The translations under genes and the position numbers were made by a program. The notes under the pieces were generated by a model, which ran no database searches, had not been told where the DNA came from, and worked only from the letters and a program-made list of their open reading frames with translations. This document shows, one piece after another, positions 1 through 51,751 of a stretch of DNA of 64,000 nucleotides (its first letter is position 1; every line of letters begins with the position of its first letter). Source of the stretch: Ceratothoa steindachneri (Eukaryota > Arthropoda > Malacostraca > Isopoda > Cymothoidae); the NCBI GenBank assembly GCA_963969495.1, contig OZ018321.1:190503485-190567484 (forward strand). Reading direction: 5' to 3'.

Positions 1-479
1 TAAATTTCCCTATCTCATACTCTACCATTTTTTATATCTGAAACTCTCCTACTTTATTTGCATGTAACACAGTATAACCTGACCACCAGCAAGGTCTCAG
101 AAGCAGTCAGTATTAGGGTGTAGTTAACTCCCGAAGGAGACTCCGATAGGGGGCCAGAGAAGGAGCCCGGTTATTGGTGACGAGCCCGAATCTGACTCCA
201 GGACCGCTTATAGGGGTAGGCCTAATTAGGTAGGGTGGCCAGAGAGTGTGCGCTTAGGGGCAGGCAGCGATATAGTATGAGGAACAGATAGGTGGTTTCT
301 CCCACTAGTAGAGGGGGGGTAAATAATCTACTACCTTATTTTTCCAGAGACTAAAGGGGAAGAGGCATGAAAATTGAACATGGACCCACAGGTCTTCACC
401 AAAAGGCTCCCACTTCGGCTAATTTAGAACGGGATAAAACTGAAACTACAGGATGTACCACAAAGCATTTGCGATGATT

Positions 480-1221
480 TGTTGTCATCTGTGCAGAAAA
501 CAACGATGTCGAACTGCTACTTTCATCGGCAGGGACCATCACTTTAAGGAAAATCGACTTAGAGGCTAAAGGACCACCCCAGATTATTGCCAACTAAAAC
601 ATCGTATGCCGTAAGGTAGAATCATGGGTGGAGGTGCACTCCCCAGATGTAATAAAACATGAAATAATGGAACAACAACCTTGGATGAAGATATACGTCA
701 TAATCAAATTTAAGGAATACACGCATGTGTTCAAAATAGTGTGCGAGTCAATCGAGATTGCAACAAAGGCACTACAGAAGGTAATCCTTGCATACAGTAT
801 GAGAATTCCGGCTTGTAACATTCAAAGGGACCCGTACCACAATATGCAAATCTGTTTTAGGTGCTACAAAATGGAAGACCACATCACCACAAACTGCCCA
901 AGAAAGGAAGGAGAAATATGTTCAGAATGCAGTGGCCCACATTCTTGGAGGAGCTGCACAAACTCCACGAAAAAGTGTGTTAATTACGGAGGGAGCCACA
1001 GAACAATGGCAATGACATGTCCGAAGCAAAAACAAATAATAAAGAGAAAAGAAACTGAAACACAACAAAGAAAAGAAGGAACAAAAAACACCTCATATGC
1101 AGCGACAGCAGCAACGAAAAACAATGGAACAACCACTCAAGTGACGCTACACGGAACTCTGAACGTAAAAAGACTTACATGCCTTCTACACTCACACGTC
1201 TTAAACATTGCCCAACCATGA
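480..1221 (+). pseudogene. Family A ORF1 (Gag-like, CCHC zinc knuckles), broken
   Basis: In one frame the region aligns with ORF1 of the 11.3 kb copy: a PPQIIAN segment, an in-frame TAA at 595-597, then VCRKVESW and THVFKIVC. The part from 628 is open and contains zinc knuckles: CFRCYKMEDH-x4-CP, CSEC-x4-H-x4-C, and a third in which the second Cys is Tyr (KCVNYGGSH). A Lys/Glu-rich stretch follows. The family role is nucleic-acid binding by the retrotransposon RNP. Confidence 0.75.
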
Positions 1222-1558
1222 ATATATGCCACCACGTTGAACTCCATGCTTAAGGAAAATGGGCTGGAGCCAATGAAATTCCCGCAAAATATTGATTAAT
1301 CGGCTATATTTAACATAAAAATTTCAGAAGATACAGAAAAAAAAACCCTTGGAAGAAACACAAAGCAAGAAAAGTGAATCTGGACAAGAGGAAGACACAG
1401 AAAGCGAGGAAACGGAATCTGAGAGTAGCAGCGACGAGTATAATAAGAAAAACGTAACGGATGACATAACACAGGTCATCACCAGCTTGTACAAAAACCC
1501 TGCGGCCATCGCAAACAGGACAAACTGGGAGATCGGATTCATCGACAATTTCTAAAAA

Positions 1559-2020
1559 TTGAACAAGATTAAAACTAATGTTCAAAAATGCAAGATAATA
1601 CCTATGTGCCGTCTGAAAACAGCGGGCGTGTTCGTGCAGGACGAGCTTTACGATTATTCGAGAGAAGTTCGGGTACTTGGCTTGAAATTAATCTCAAGTG
1701 GTTACAACGCCCATTACGAAGATATGATTGCCGAGGCCATAAGGAAATTACTGGCCCTCTATCGCTTCAAACGACTCTCAATAAACAAGAAGAAGAAACC
1801 TTACATGTTGTTAATAAGGCCAAACCTCCTCTATCCTATCATTCCCCTCCATACTTTGAGCAAGTCGGTCATCAAAAAAGCACAAGTTGTACAGAACAAG
1901 GCAATTCGCTTTATAACCAACGTAACCCTGTGGGACCACATCCCTTCAGAAGTCCTGCACGCAATGGTAGATATAGAACCCATCAACGTCACCCTAAACA
2001 AACGTGCAAAAAACCTATAG
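1559..2020 (+). pseudogene. Family A ORF2 C-terminal fragment
   Basis: Contains LGLKLISSGYNAHYEDMI, a basic stretch, then VVQNKAIRFITNV. This is the usual layout downstream of the reverse-transcriptase core in Jockey-type LINEs, with thumb and connection followed by a VQNKALR-like helix. It matches the layout of 21930-22412 in the longer copy. Upstream catalytic motifs are absent. Confidence 0.65.
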
Positions 2021-2049
2021 AAGAGGATTTATTAAGTCAACCCTGCTGA

Positions 2050-2890
2050 AGTACTAAACCCTATCAGGCTACCTAATGAAGAACTACGTAACTTGACTTT
2101 TAAACGATCTTTCAAATGTAGTCAACTGCTGGCATTGCAGGAGACTGACCTGATTTATGGATAATTCTAACAGAATATTAAACAATATATAATAAACAAA
2201 ACTAAAAGACAAGCTAAAAACAAACGATCCGAAGTGGACACAATCTACAGAAAAGAATAAATTAAAAGTCTAAAAAAGATCCGAAGTGGACAAACTTATG
2301 TTAAAAGTAAACAATAAGAGTAAAGATAAACAAGCAATAAATTCTAATAAATATGAAAATAACAACCGATCTAAATGAAGAAAGAAGACTGAAAAACAGC
2401 AAAAACGGAAGTGTAACATCAAGTCTAAGACCTATTAAGAGAGATCATAATCCTTATGACAGAGGCTTAAATGCTGAATAACCAAAAGGCAACAAAATGT
2501 ATTACAACAAATGATCATTTACTGAGTTAGCCAAACAACCTAGCACACATACCCTACTACTACAATAGCACTTTTTCTATCTATCTCCTACGTTCTATTC
2601 ACACACCTTCTATCTTTTACGATCGTTGAAAAAGATAATATTATCAGTCATTATTCTAGAAGAAAGAAGAAGTTATCTTTACCGTTCGCCTTTTCGAGAC
2701 CTGTTCCCGCAATTTACGACGGAATAAAGAATCCAGCTGATTATGTTTCTTTTATCCTGAGGAAGCTCTTTTGATCACTTAACCCAGCCTGCTATACGAG
2801 AAGAGCTCCCCTTTTCGTACCTTACATAAAAAGGGGCATATATCGTCTGAATAGCCATACCTATAAGTTCAAGTCAACCCAGTGACAAAG
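2050..2890. other. AT-rich, no gene seen
   Basis: A-rich sequence, possibly the 3' UTR of the family A LINE at its start. No convincing ORF, RNA or repeat array seen beyond that. Confidence 0.4.
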
Positions 2891-3399
2891 CTTTAATAAT
2901 TTGCACTCAGGTTGGGAGGATGCGCAGCTCCTTCAGGTACCAAGGGTAACAGGCTGCACAAGGTACTTCCCTGCGCATCTACAAAAGATAAGAAACGTTC
3001 CAGAGTAGGGAAGGCGAGAGAATGAAATTTGAAATTGTGGAGAAAACAGTAATATGTTACCATTACCGTTACTGTTGTGCCATATCCTCCAGGACTCCGG
3101 CAACCAAAGACTTGCATAATTCTTGACAAGTCTATGGTTAAACTACGATTAGTACGTAGTGAGGGCTCCACTCCTCTTCTACGGTGACTGGCCGATAACC
3201 ACGTTTGATGCCTGACTCGCCCTAAGGTGCGTCACCCACCTTGTTGCCACATTTACACTAATCCAGACTTTACTTAGTGGGGCTGTAATCTTCAACACCA
3301 CAGTTTGGAGTTGTAGTGCCCCCTGCATCTGGTTTAGTCCATCAACTGAGATGGTTGCCTGGATGTGGCCGTTGTTCTAAGCTAACAACTACATGGAGA

Positions 3400-3705
3400 C
3401 ACAGGTGAGAGCTGGGGGTGAGTATCAGGGATAGGGTAACTATCCAGGCTCTGCAGGTACGGCTGCTGAGGCCTTCCTTCTCAATCGGGCCTCACTGGCA
3501 CATGAAAGTCTCTCCTCTTCAAAGTCGCTATGGGGCTTCTTTATCAGAGCATGCCAGTAGATTCTGTCCTGTGCACATTCCTCCACTTATTTTGCAGCGA
3601 TTCCAGCGAGGGCTGTGTTCGCCTTCACACAGTCCTTGAAACGCTTGCGAGGCCTACCCTGGTTTCGCTTTCCTGAGGAGAGCTCTTCGTACACACTCTC
3701 CTGAA
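3400..3705 (-). pseudogene. LINE ORF2 C-terminal remnant
   Basis: Reverse-strand reading gives YEELSSGKRNQGRPRKRFKD followed by VKANTALAGI, a stop, then RIYWHALI. The GKR-x2-GRP-x-KRFKD block before a D-R-x-W segment is a very common end of LINE reverse-transcriptase ORFs in animals. At least one stop interrupts it. Confidence 0.7.
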
Positions 3706-3849
3706 TATATTAAGGAGCGGAGAGCGACGCTTAAATTTGTGAATTTTCGTTAACAACTCCTTATAGCTTATATGTACACATATCAAATAAGGTTAAAAAT
3801 AACGAGTGGCCATCATTATACAATGGTGTAGGTTTCAGTATACTTACCA

Positions 3850-4620
3850 CTCTTTCATGATAAAGGCAGTAGCCCTATCACTACCCCAGGCGCTGATAAT
3901 CTTTTGGAATGCTGATAATAACAGACCCATTAAGAATAGTCGCAGTCCAAAACTACTCTTTGTTTACCTACGCTTACTTAATTAATGATCGATCCACTTC
4001 TAAAGCGTTATTCTATTCGTAATTTCGTAAGAATTTAACATTTTTAAGAGTCTACGGTGAGGCACAGAATCAAACGCTTTACTCATATCCGTATTTTTAC
4101 ATTATGTCAAAGGTTTGTTGAAATTTTAAATCCCTCTCATTCATTTGAAAGTCAACCTATTCAAAATTAGTTAAACAGAAACAGTTTTTTAACTGCGGTC
4201 AAGCAAGGAGGTCCATGGGTCATGCAAATCTAGTGTTGTGTTCATCTTCTGTCCGTAACAAGTCGCTGGCTCAATGTAACCAGCTAAAACCAATGCTACC
4301 AAAAGTAAGTGAGGTCACTGAATTCAAATATTATATAGGTTGACCACCAAGTAGTGCACCCTAGTGGCTAGAGTTGCTAAATCAGCCATTTTTAGAGATA
4401 TGAAGGTTAAACCAATGTCACAAGGGATAATTGAGGTTTCTGAGTCCAAATCTGATTGATTTTCGCCGCAGGTCCACTAGATCATGTCCCTCTAGCTTAA
4501 AACCATGTTGACTATTTAATCAAGTTTTTCCCAATTATATTATAAGTTTTCCAGTTAGAGCAGGGAATAAATAGAAGAATTTAAGTCTTCGGAGTAATTA
4601 TAAATTTAAGGTCAATAAAC
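3850..4620 (-). pseudogene. CR1-type LINE reverse-transcriptase remnant
   Basis: The reverse strand near 4050-4110 reads DMSKAFDSVPHRRLLK, the catalytic motif A region of CR1-like RT with the active-site Asp. A weak upstream match lies near 4510-4600. Between them (about 4280-4470) two loosely similar segments of about 115 bp are repeated, possibly an insertion. Stops are frequent. Confidence 0.6.
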
Positions 4621-5690
4621 AACACCACAAATATTTATTTCGTATCTTAGATAAACACAGACATCATTTTATTCTGTCTGCTTTCGCACTCAAGTTATCA
4701 CAAACCTCCAACTGAATTATACCGATTAATAACGTCCAACTTATAAATTAGTTGTATTTTATATGTTTCTAAGTTTTAATGAGTCTTAGTCGTTGTAAAT
4801 CAAGAGCAAAATTAAATCATTCTTGAGAATATTGGATAATCGCGTGTCCTGATAGGTAATTTTTCAACTTGAACTGATCTTTGAAAAGATTTGTGACATA
4901 TCTTTATAATATCTTTAGCCGACAAAATGACAAAGAAAACTATTTTTTCCCACCGCTTTGACATAACAGAGGCTGTCTAAGAAGAAAATTTGGACAGTCC
5001 TTTAATATCAGATTATCTCTCATATCATTTTCAGAAATCTCTTCGAATTTTTACTTAACAGTAGCATACATATTTGCAAGAAGTATTTAGAATGAAGAAT
5101 CGTGATTAAAATTATTTCTATACATGTGGATCGGTTACAACAAGTGTTTATTGGTACTATTAACAGATGAGTTAAATTAAAACTTTATTATTCACGAGAA
5201 TGATCAGCAAATTGATATTTTTTTAAAAGTCCAAATTCTAGATGGAAGGGAGATTTGCTCGGAACACCTAAGTGTTTTAAGTTAGGTTATATAGTACAAA
5301 TTTGAGCAGAGAAACAGTAAAGGACATTTCCTTTTAATGGTTTCGGTATATAATCTTAAAATCTACTCGGAAAATGATAGGGCTTTATGGAATTTATTGT
5401 AAAATCTATTCCGAAGATACATATGTGGATTTTTGCATGTTCGAATATTTGAAACATGAAAATTAACTTCATTCATACTCGGATTTGTATTTTTTCGTTC
5501 CTCAAGATTTTTCACCTTGGCAGAGAACTGAATAAAGTATACAATTTCCTGTTATATTTTAAGAACCAAATGACACATACATAAATCGTTTCCTCTGTGA
5601 AACTTTTAAATGTTATACACATCAAATTTTAAATTACGTACATTTTTGAGTGAAAATAAACAATGATTAAACGTTCCTAAACCTAACCTT
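4620..5690. other. AT-rich, nothing recognised
   Basis: No ORF with coding character, no RNA gene and no repeat array seen. It lies 3' of the BMPER gene on the minus strand. Confidence 0.5.
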
Positions 5691-5699
5691 TTAAAGCAA

Positions 5700-5897
5700 A
5701 TGAAATCGTGGTCATACTATCCAACCTTCTGTCCTGTTTATAACAGGATTTACAACATTTCTCAAATTAGAAATATTCACTACCGTTCATCATTGTCATT
5801 AGTCCCAGCTCTGAGCTTGATGACGTCTTACAAAGGAAACGTAATCACAAAAAAAAACATACACGAATGGTTTAAAAGTTTCATTCACTTGTGGTAA
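5700..5897 (+). pseudogene. Possible Penelope-related remnant
   Basis: A short open frame whose end contains a segment (5816-5840) similar to one at 23365-23385, near another Penelope-related stretch. No catalytic motif remains, so this is a weak assignment. Confidence 0.25.
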
Positions 5898-6351
5898 CAC
5901 AGCGGGGTTTTCTATTATTTAGATACAAAAATTTGACATAAGATATCCAATATACGAACTATGGAATTCCGCTTTGGCCGAGCACTGCCTCGCCATCCCA
6001 ATAAATGAACACAATGACCAGAGGACGGTAGTAAGTCTTGCACGAAGCTTGACTTAGACTAGTCAAAAAATGTCATGATCAAGAATATGGACCAGCAAGC
6101 TGAGGAAGAATTTCAATCTACGTACAAGAGAATGTAAGTTTATGACGTCAGAACTATTTTTCCACAGCTATTGCTATTAATTTTTTGCTGTCTTAATAGG
6201 GAATAGAACTTTTTACCTATATTATCACATGGTACGCTGGTTCATCACAATTATGCTGTTTTCATCACAACACATCATTCGCCGTATATTAAAAAAATAA
6301 ATCTTAAAAGAAGAGCACCTTTCTAATTCGACAACTATTTGCTGATAACTC

Positions 6352-6353
<2 letters not shown>

Positions 6354-6426
<73 letters not shown>
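6354..6426. repeat. (TA)n microsatellite
   Basis: About 70 bp of nearly pure TA dinucleotide, in the 3' flank of BMPER. Confidence 0.98.
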
Positions 6427-6769
6427 ACAAATACGTTATTCTTTGGTCATAAAAATAAAAAGCGGAAATAAAATGGCATAAAAAATTATAAGAACCCTTT
6501 TAATTCTCGTTAATTTTATCGCTCGACGAGAACTAATTATTGTTTTCGCGAGAAGAAATCTTTTGTCACCTTCGCTTTATCTTTCTTAGAGAGAAAAAGA
6601 GACATGGTCTCTAACCAGTATGTACATCCTAAGGACATAGGGCTTGTATCTATTAACATAAGATTCGTAGTTATTTTAATACTTGCTACTCAAAAAGATA
6701 CGTTACACCACCGCTTACCTCCGTCTTAAAACCAATTGAAATGCGGACTCAATTATAAAGTTTCAAGCT

Positions 6770-6775
6770 TTTATT
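6770..6775 (-). promoter_or_regulatory. Candidate polyadenylation signal of BMPER
   Basis: AATAAA on the minus strand, about 160 nt past the BMPER stop codon. No other evidence of the transcript end; such hexamers are common in AT-rich DNA. Confidence 0.4.
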
Positions 6776-6934
6776 AGGCACATATATAACATCATACATA
6801 TATTAAATGTTCCGAGGTATGATATAGTTATACAATAACAACGAAATCCAAGAAATTGTCTTGATTATTTCGATATGAACTATTTTTACTGTTGCCTTGT
6901 TTTGGTTCGTGGCTAATGAGAGTCTTGGTTTCTC

Positions 6935-46322
<39,388 letters not shown>

Positions 46323-46329
46323 CTGCCCG

Positions 46330-47205
46330 AGGGGTAATTACAGAGGAAGGCATTAACAAGATGACCAAACCGATGGACATACGGAGTTGGGGCGGGGGAA
46401 GCAATATTAATGTTAAAGATGGTGGAGACCATTAATACCCCTCCTTCCGGAAACCTTGACTCACTTCTAACAATACAGTTCACCCCACAAAGACAGAACG
46501 GGATGTCCCCTTGGATTACACAAATATCATCAATTTCTAGAAGGTAAATTCACTAAACCTTCTTTCTAGATGCAGTTAATAATAATCATAAAAATTATCT
46601 TTGTAATTCACTTTACATTGAATGAACAACCTCAAATTGCTACAGGGTTAAAAGCTGAAGTAATTACATATACATTTCAAAGGACCAAAACATAACTTGG
46701 TATAGACTTTTACACTATTGGAAACAACTGGTATTTACACATATCCCTGTGAAGAGAATATGTGGTAAATTTGGGTTCTTGCAAACTCATGTACAAACTT
46801 GTTCGCAAACACTTGTTTATACGAGGGGACTCCTAAAAAGTTCCCGGTAAATTCGAATTATCATATCTAAAAACTGACAATTCTTGTCCTAGTATCTAAA
46901 TGCCTACGATCATGTTAAGATATAGCTAAAGAGGAAGTGATGTGATGGATTACCAAGGACGTTGTGCTGAAAGTAGAATCAAATCAATAATGCAGTGCAA
47001 TGTCGATATTAACTTTCCCTAAAGCAGCGATGATTCTTCTTCTCTTCCACAACAACTTGCCCAAGAAATCGATGAGTGACATTGGTTAAATAGGGTCTCT
47101 CCATAAATTGCTCTTTCTTCTTTGGTAATCAATCCTATAAACGTCTCTTTATACACATTATAACTTAGTCGTAGGAATTTATTGTACCGAGACCCCAATT
47201 GAAAT
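46330..47205. other. Upstream BMPER intron; possible mariner end
   Basis: Mostly featureless. At 46819-46846 TACGAGGGGACTCC followed by AAAAAGTTCCCGG resembles a mariner-type end (compare 30319), but no matching right end was found. Confidence 0.35.
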
Positions 47206-47211
47206 TCAATG

Positions 47212-47384
47212 CTTACGGCCGTATGCTAAGACAAATGTGAAATGCACTTATATGAGATTTAGTGTAGCTTTACAATTATTTATAAATTTATTATATGCAA
47301 AAGGCTAAAATGTAAAATATATTAAAAACAAAAATTCTTTTTATCAAATGTGCATTTCACATTTGTTTTAGCATACGGCGTAAG
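47212..47384. mobile_element. Small foldback MITE
   Basis: Arms of about 35 bp, 47212-47247 and 47350-47384, with CGTATGCTAA and ACAAATGTGAAATGCAC on each strand, around 100 bp of AT-rich DNA. No ORF. Confidence 0.82.
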
Positions 47385-47389
47385 TTTCA

Positions 47390-50330
47390 TGGGGCGGAGG
47401 GAGTCGCATTTTCAAAGAACATTTTCGATTCCCTTTGCATATACCCGGCCCATCAAATATTTCATCTGTCATCAACTGATTTTTTCCCTTTTTCTATACT
47501 CTTTAAGTATAAATCTCTGTTTCTCCCTCCAAATTCTTAAAAAATGTCTCGTATGCTCCCCCCTACTCCAGGGACCAGAAAAGTGACTAGGCAGCTCTTG
47601 GCCATGACCTGTGCGCTAAAATGCTATAAACAACATGTTTAGACTCCATTAAGCTCCCGTTAGCAATTTGGTCCCTTTTCTATCGTTCCTAAGATCCCTA
47701 ATGGCTGCCATTTTAGTTTCTTTCAAATTAATGCAACTGAGATATGTAACTACATGTGTCAAAACGCCCAAATCTCTTTGTGCTCTCATGTAGAAGCAGA
47801 TTTCCATTTATAGAGATCGGTCAGATAATATTGGACACTCCTACACCAATTGAACCCAGTTGTTCATTGCTGAAGGCCAAATTTTTAAAAGCGTTATAAT
47901 TAAATAGTTTAAAATGATTTACAAGATAATGCTTTACTATTAAATGGCCGATGTTGAATGATTTATATGGAGAACCCACCCGGATTCCGAATCTGTTCGT
48001 AATTGTATATATGCTACATAAGAATTTTTTATCTTCTTTCTCGTTTGCAAACCAGCTTCTGGAAACGTAAATAATACCTTGCAGTAATAGGATAATTGTA
48101 GAGATATTGAATTGAAATGATTTTAGCTAATAATAATATTTAAATAGTAAATAAATACAAAATAAAATGAATAGAGATTACAATAGTTTCTTGATGATGA
48201 CGGTAAATAATTTATTTCAAACATCGCGGGATATAAAAAAAGTAGAAAGTGGAAAAATTCACTATAATAAACACATAAAAAAATAGTTCATGGAATCCAA
48301 CTTGCTATCTTTAAAACTCTACCTTGCTACTTTATTTTGTCTCTTTTCTTTCGAATTGAATAAAGGAATATTGTCCAACCACAGTTCTTTAGAACCTTAA
48401 AATATCTAACAAAATTTCCTTTTTATTCCTTGTTGATGACTCCTTGATTTGCGGTATTTTGACGTGAGAAGAGATACGCTATGAAAAACTTGACCAGTCA
48501 AGCAACCATTAACCAAGCATAATAAACCTTTTTAACTAGCTTTGTTTTGGGGACACTATTGTAGGGGGTCCCTGGTTACAATCGGAGAATGGAGTTAAAA
48601 GGTATATGGAGTGTTGGAAACTTTATCTTGATTATGTCTGGTCGCGTGACTCAAATGACCTTTAATCGTGGCTGTTGTTGTTTTTCATCTGTGTAATTAT
48701 GGTATGAATCTTATTTAAAAATTTGTAGTTTTTCAAAATCTAATCTAACCATAACTTAACCTACTCTAACGTAATTTAATTTGATATAACCCAACTTTAA
48801 CCTAATAATCAATGGAGGGACTTAAAACATAACATTTTGTCAATTTTCTAAGAAAATATTTATATTAATAAAATCCATTTTTTAACCCTGACATGATATC
48901 AATGTAATCGTATATTTTTAAGAAACAAAAAATTGAACATTAACGTCGAAAATTAGCATTCTAACTAATTACCCCCTTCCCCCCGCAAATATTTTTTTTC
49001 TATTTATCATAGTTTTTATTCATAAAATACTTTTCCTAGATTTTAATAGATGGATCCAAATTTTCCCTTAGGATTCAATCAAATTCAAAATACTATCTTG
49101 TATACATCAAATGTTAAAAACAAACTAGTTTTCTATTACTCCTCTAGTATGGGTAAAATGGATAAATGTCAAAACAAATATGACATTTCTATGGTTAGCC
49201 GGGTTAGGCACAAAAGATTATAATTCAATATCATTTTATGTAATAAGGGTGAAGTATATATCAGCAAGTGCGCGGACTGCTCTTTTCCATATTCCAACAG
49301 ATATCACGTCTGTCATCGGGAAGAAAATGGGCTTTGATCTCTGCAAGCGATGAGCGTAGAACAGTTAGGTCACTGCTTAAGATACACAAAAAAACAAGAA
49401 CAAAAACCTTGACTTTGCTCATTCTTAGTGAAAGAGTCATGTATCTCCTATAGCAACATTCAATTATATTTGATTATAAATGGTGGAGTCAAAATAGTAC
49501 ACTTCTAAATTTTATTAAAAGTTATATTAATATTTTTAAATTGTTCGAAATACGTAGCTTGTTATGAGAATTCTGATAAATAGTGGAACGAATAATGGGG
49601 TCCCATTTTGCCTCGTCTTCTAAAACCACTTAAATTGTTGGGCAGACTTTGATTAATTATATTATTCTTATTATATTGCAAACGAATGTAACTATTCCCA
49701 AACCTCTTCCTACCACAATTAATAAATTGCACTTATATTTAGGAAGCTTGTTAACATTGTAATTTCTTCATAAATATAAGTACGCAACATTTCAACGTGG
49801 AATGAATACAAGCCGCGATCCGAGCCAAAAACAAGATGGTTGCTTCTTATAAACAAGTTGATATTTGCTAATAATATATATTATATTATCATCTGATCTC
49901 TTGTTTTTGGCTTTACTCAACCTTGAAAAGGAATTTATATTTACCTATTCCATTTTCAGGATAGTACAATCTACCATGTCTATTTTAATTCAAACTGCAT
50001 GACCACCCCACCCCCCTCCACATACAATTTCCCAACTCAATAGCTAGCATCTCGGATCTTTGTGCTGGTAGAAGAAGAAAAGGTGTGGATTGGATTTTGA
50101 TAACTCAACCAGATGTAAACAAATATATAGATAATTTGGAATTTAACTCCACTCCTACAACAGAGAACATAAGAATGTCCAGTTCACTTAAAACCATTCG
50201 GGTTTATTCTAGGTGAACCTCCCGCCGGCATGTTCTCGACTATCCAACCCCTCAACTCAATGACCTGCGACGTTTTGTGATAAGATGATAAATGGTTATT
50301 GCATTGATGGTTTTCCATGGTTCAAATCAC
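47390..50330. other. AT-rich, nothing recognised
   Basis: Almost 3 kb with only short random ORFs. I looked for missing BMPER exons (CCPxC pattern on the minus strand) and found none. Confidence 0.5.
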
Positions 50331-50339
50331 TTGAAAGTG

Positions 50340-50645
50340 CCTTTAAATGGCTAAATGAGGCTAGATGGCGCCACCCAGCGCCAAATCCCTTAGCGGATTT
50401 GAAGTCTCTAGGGTGAATAACCATATGTCTTATGGTCATATGGGTTATTTCATGGCTCTAAATGGGTACAAGTGAACTTTACTCCTTTTGAAATATAAAT
50501 GAGGTTTCTGCCACTAAATGGCGCCACCTCGCGCCAAATCCGATGACAGATTTGAAATCTCCAAGGTGAATAACCATATGTCCCGTGGTCATATGGGTCA
50601 TTTCATGGCTCTCAATGGGTAGATTTGAACTTTACTCTATTAAAA
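50340..50645. repeat. Two-copy tandem duplication, 153-bp period
   Basis: GGCGCCACC followed by GCGCCAAATCC occurs at 50368 and 50521. Each copy also contains ATAACCATATGTC and GGTCATATGGGT. The copies differ at many positions, so the duplication is not recent. It lies on the 3' side of the minus-strand retroelement. Confidence 0.85.
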
Positions 50646-51043
50646 AAAAAGCAACGCCTAGACCTGGAGCTTCGCCGCAGGTAAATTTACAAATGATACG
50701 GCCAATCATAAATTAAACTAAAATAGACTATAGAAAATAAAGTATACCAAAAATTCCTTGTCAGATTATATCTAAACTATCCTCATCTGTAGTTCTCCAA
50801 CTTGGAGCTAAACTCACTGTCACACATCTAACCACCTCATTTTACCACCATTTGATAAAAATATTTTTTCAGGAATATCCACCCTAGACTTCTTCAGATC
50901 AAGGGGATGTCAGGTGACATCTGGAGAGTTATGCCCTACTGCCCCCCCAGCAACCTCAGTTTGCTCTTCCAGGCTCAATGCATGCAAGGGGATCTGCGGT
51001 TGTTTATCTCCCACACTTTTTCACTTTTCTAGAGTTTCACCAT

Positions 51044-51751
51044 TTACTGTGAGATTATGCCGCGTGAGGGTTTATCAACGGGATTCGCGTAAGTCGGGAC
51101 CCACGCTACCGCCGGCCTGCTGCGAACAAAGTTAATATGATACAATAATAAGATACGACAAGAAATAAATGGGGCCAATGATTTTAATAAAGCCCCTTTA
51201 GCAAGGAGCAAAACGGAGGCTATGTTGTCCGAGCAAATTGAATAACGGGGGCAACACAGATACAAAGCTAGAATGGCGGTAAATTCTGCCTTAACGGCAT
51301 CCGTCGGGTGCCGCAAATACAAGGAGCCTGGCTGCTGTTGTGACAAACCCCACCCTAAAGTACTGGGAGTTGTGTCGCAGAAGGCAACGGGGGAATATTT
51401 GTCAAGAACCCGCCCCACTCGTGCCCCTTCCCAGAGGACGCAACCGCAGGGAAAGAGGAAAGCAAGTAGGGAGACCCTGAGGTTTCTGTCATAAGCCAGT
51501 TGCGCCTCAAAACGGGGGAGTCCTATTGCCATTCCTATAAAGTTAAGTAGCCCCCAAAGTCTAGCCCAGAAGGGGGAAGTCTGGAGAATGCGGGGAGCCC
51601 AGTTGAGAGCGGCGACGGTTTTGTTCCGCATTTTTCCCGTTAAGCGAGTACGGTTGGCGCGCAGGTCTATATCCACGCCCAGGTATACTAGCTGGCGCGT
51701 GGGTTCAAGGACAGATTTGGGGTTGTTAATTTTTATCGAACTTATTTCCAC
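51044..51751 (-). CDS. Retroelement RT thumb and RNase H
   Basis: A 235-codon open frame. It starts with the connection YLGVDIDL-x3-RTRL and a helical thumb. RNase H has AFCDTTPSTLGWGL (first Asp), KAEFTAILAL (Glu), CSDNIASVLL (Asp) and a last acidic residue in ANPVDKPSRG. The DxTPxxxGWG and NPxDxPSRG forms are unlike common gypsy/BEL RNase H and recall pararetroviral types. A stop follows soon after, with no further domain. Confidence 0.7.
   Translation of the reverse strand: MEISSIKINNPKSVLEPTRQLVYLGVDIDLRANRTRLTGKMRNKTVAALNWAPRILQTSPFWARLWGLLNFIGMAIGLPRFEAQLAYDRNLRVSLLAFLFPCGCVLWEGARVGRVLDKYSPVAFCDTTPSTLGWGLSQQQPGSLYLRHPTDAVKAEFTAILALYLCCPRYSICSDNIASVLLLAKGALLKSLAPFISCRILLLYHINFVRSRPAVAWVPTYANPVDKPSRGIISQ

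Larger units (their letters stand above)
60..2045 (+). mobile_element. Family A LINE, internally deleted copy
   Basis: A non-LTR retrotransposon with ORF1 followed almost directly by the C-terminal end of ORF2. Its G-rich leader (about 110-330) resembles the leader at 11000-11200, and its ORF1 aligns with the ORF1 of the longer copy at 11302-12060, so both are one family. Endonuclease and most of the reverse transcriptase are missing, so an internal deletion joins ORF1 near 1550 to the ORF2 tail. The zinc knuckles in ORF1 and the absence of LTRs suggest a Jockey/I-type LINE. Exact ends are not defined. Confidence 0.75.

Noticed and set aside
46819..46846. Mariner-like end (TACGAGGGG start)
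   Set aside because: No matching inverted end or transposase found nearby; kept only as a note.
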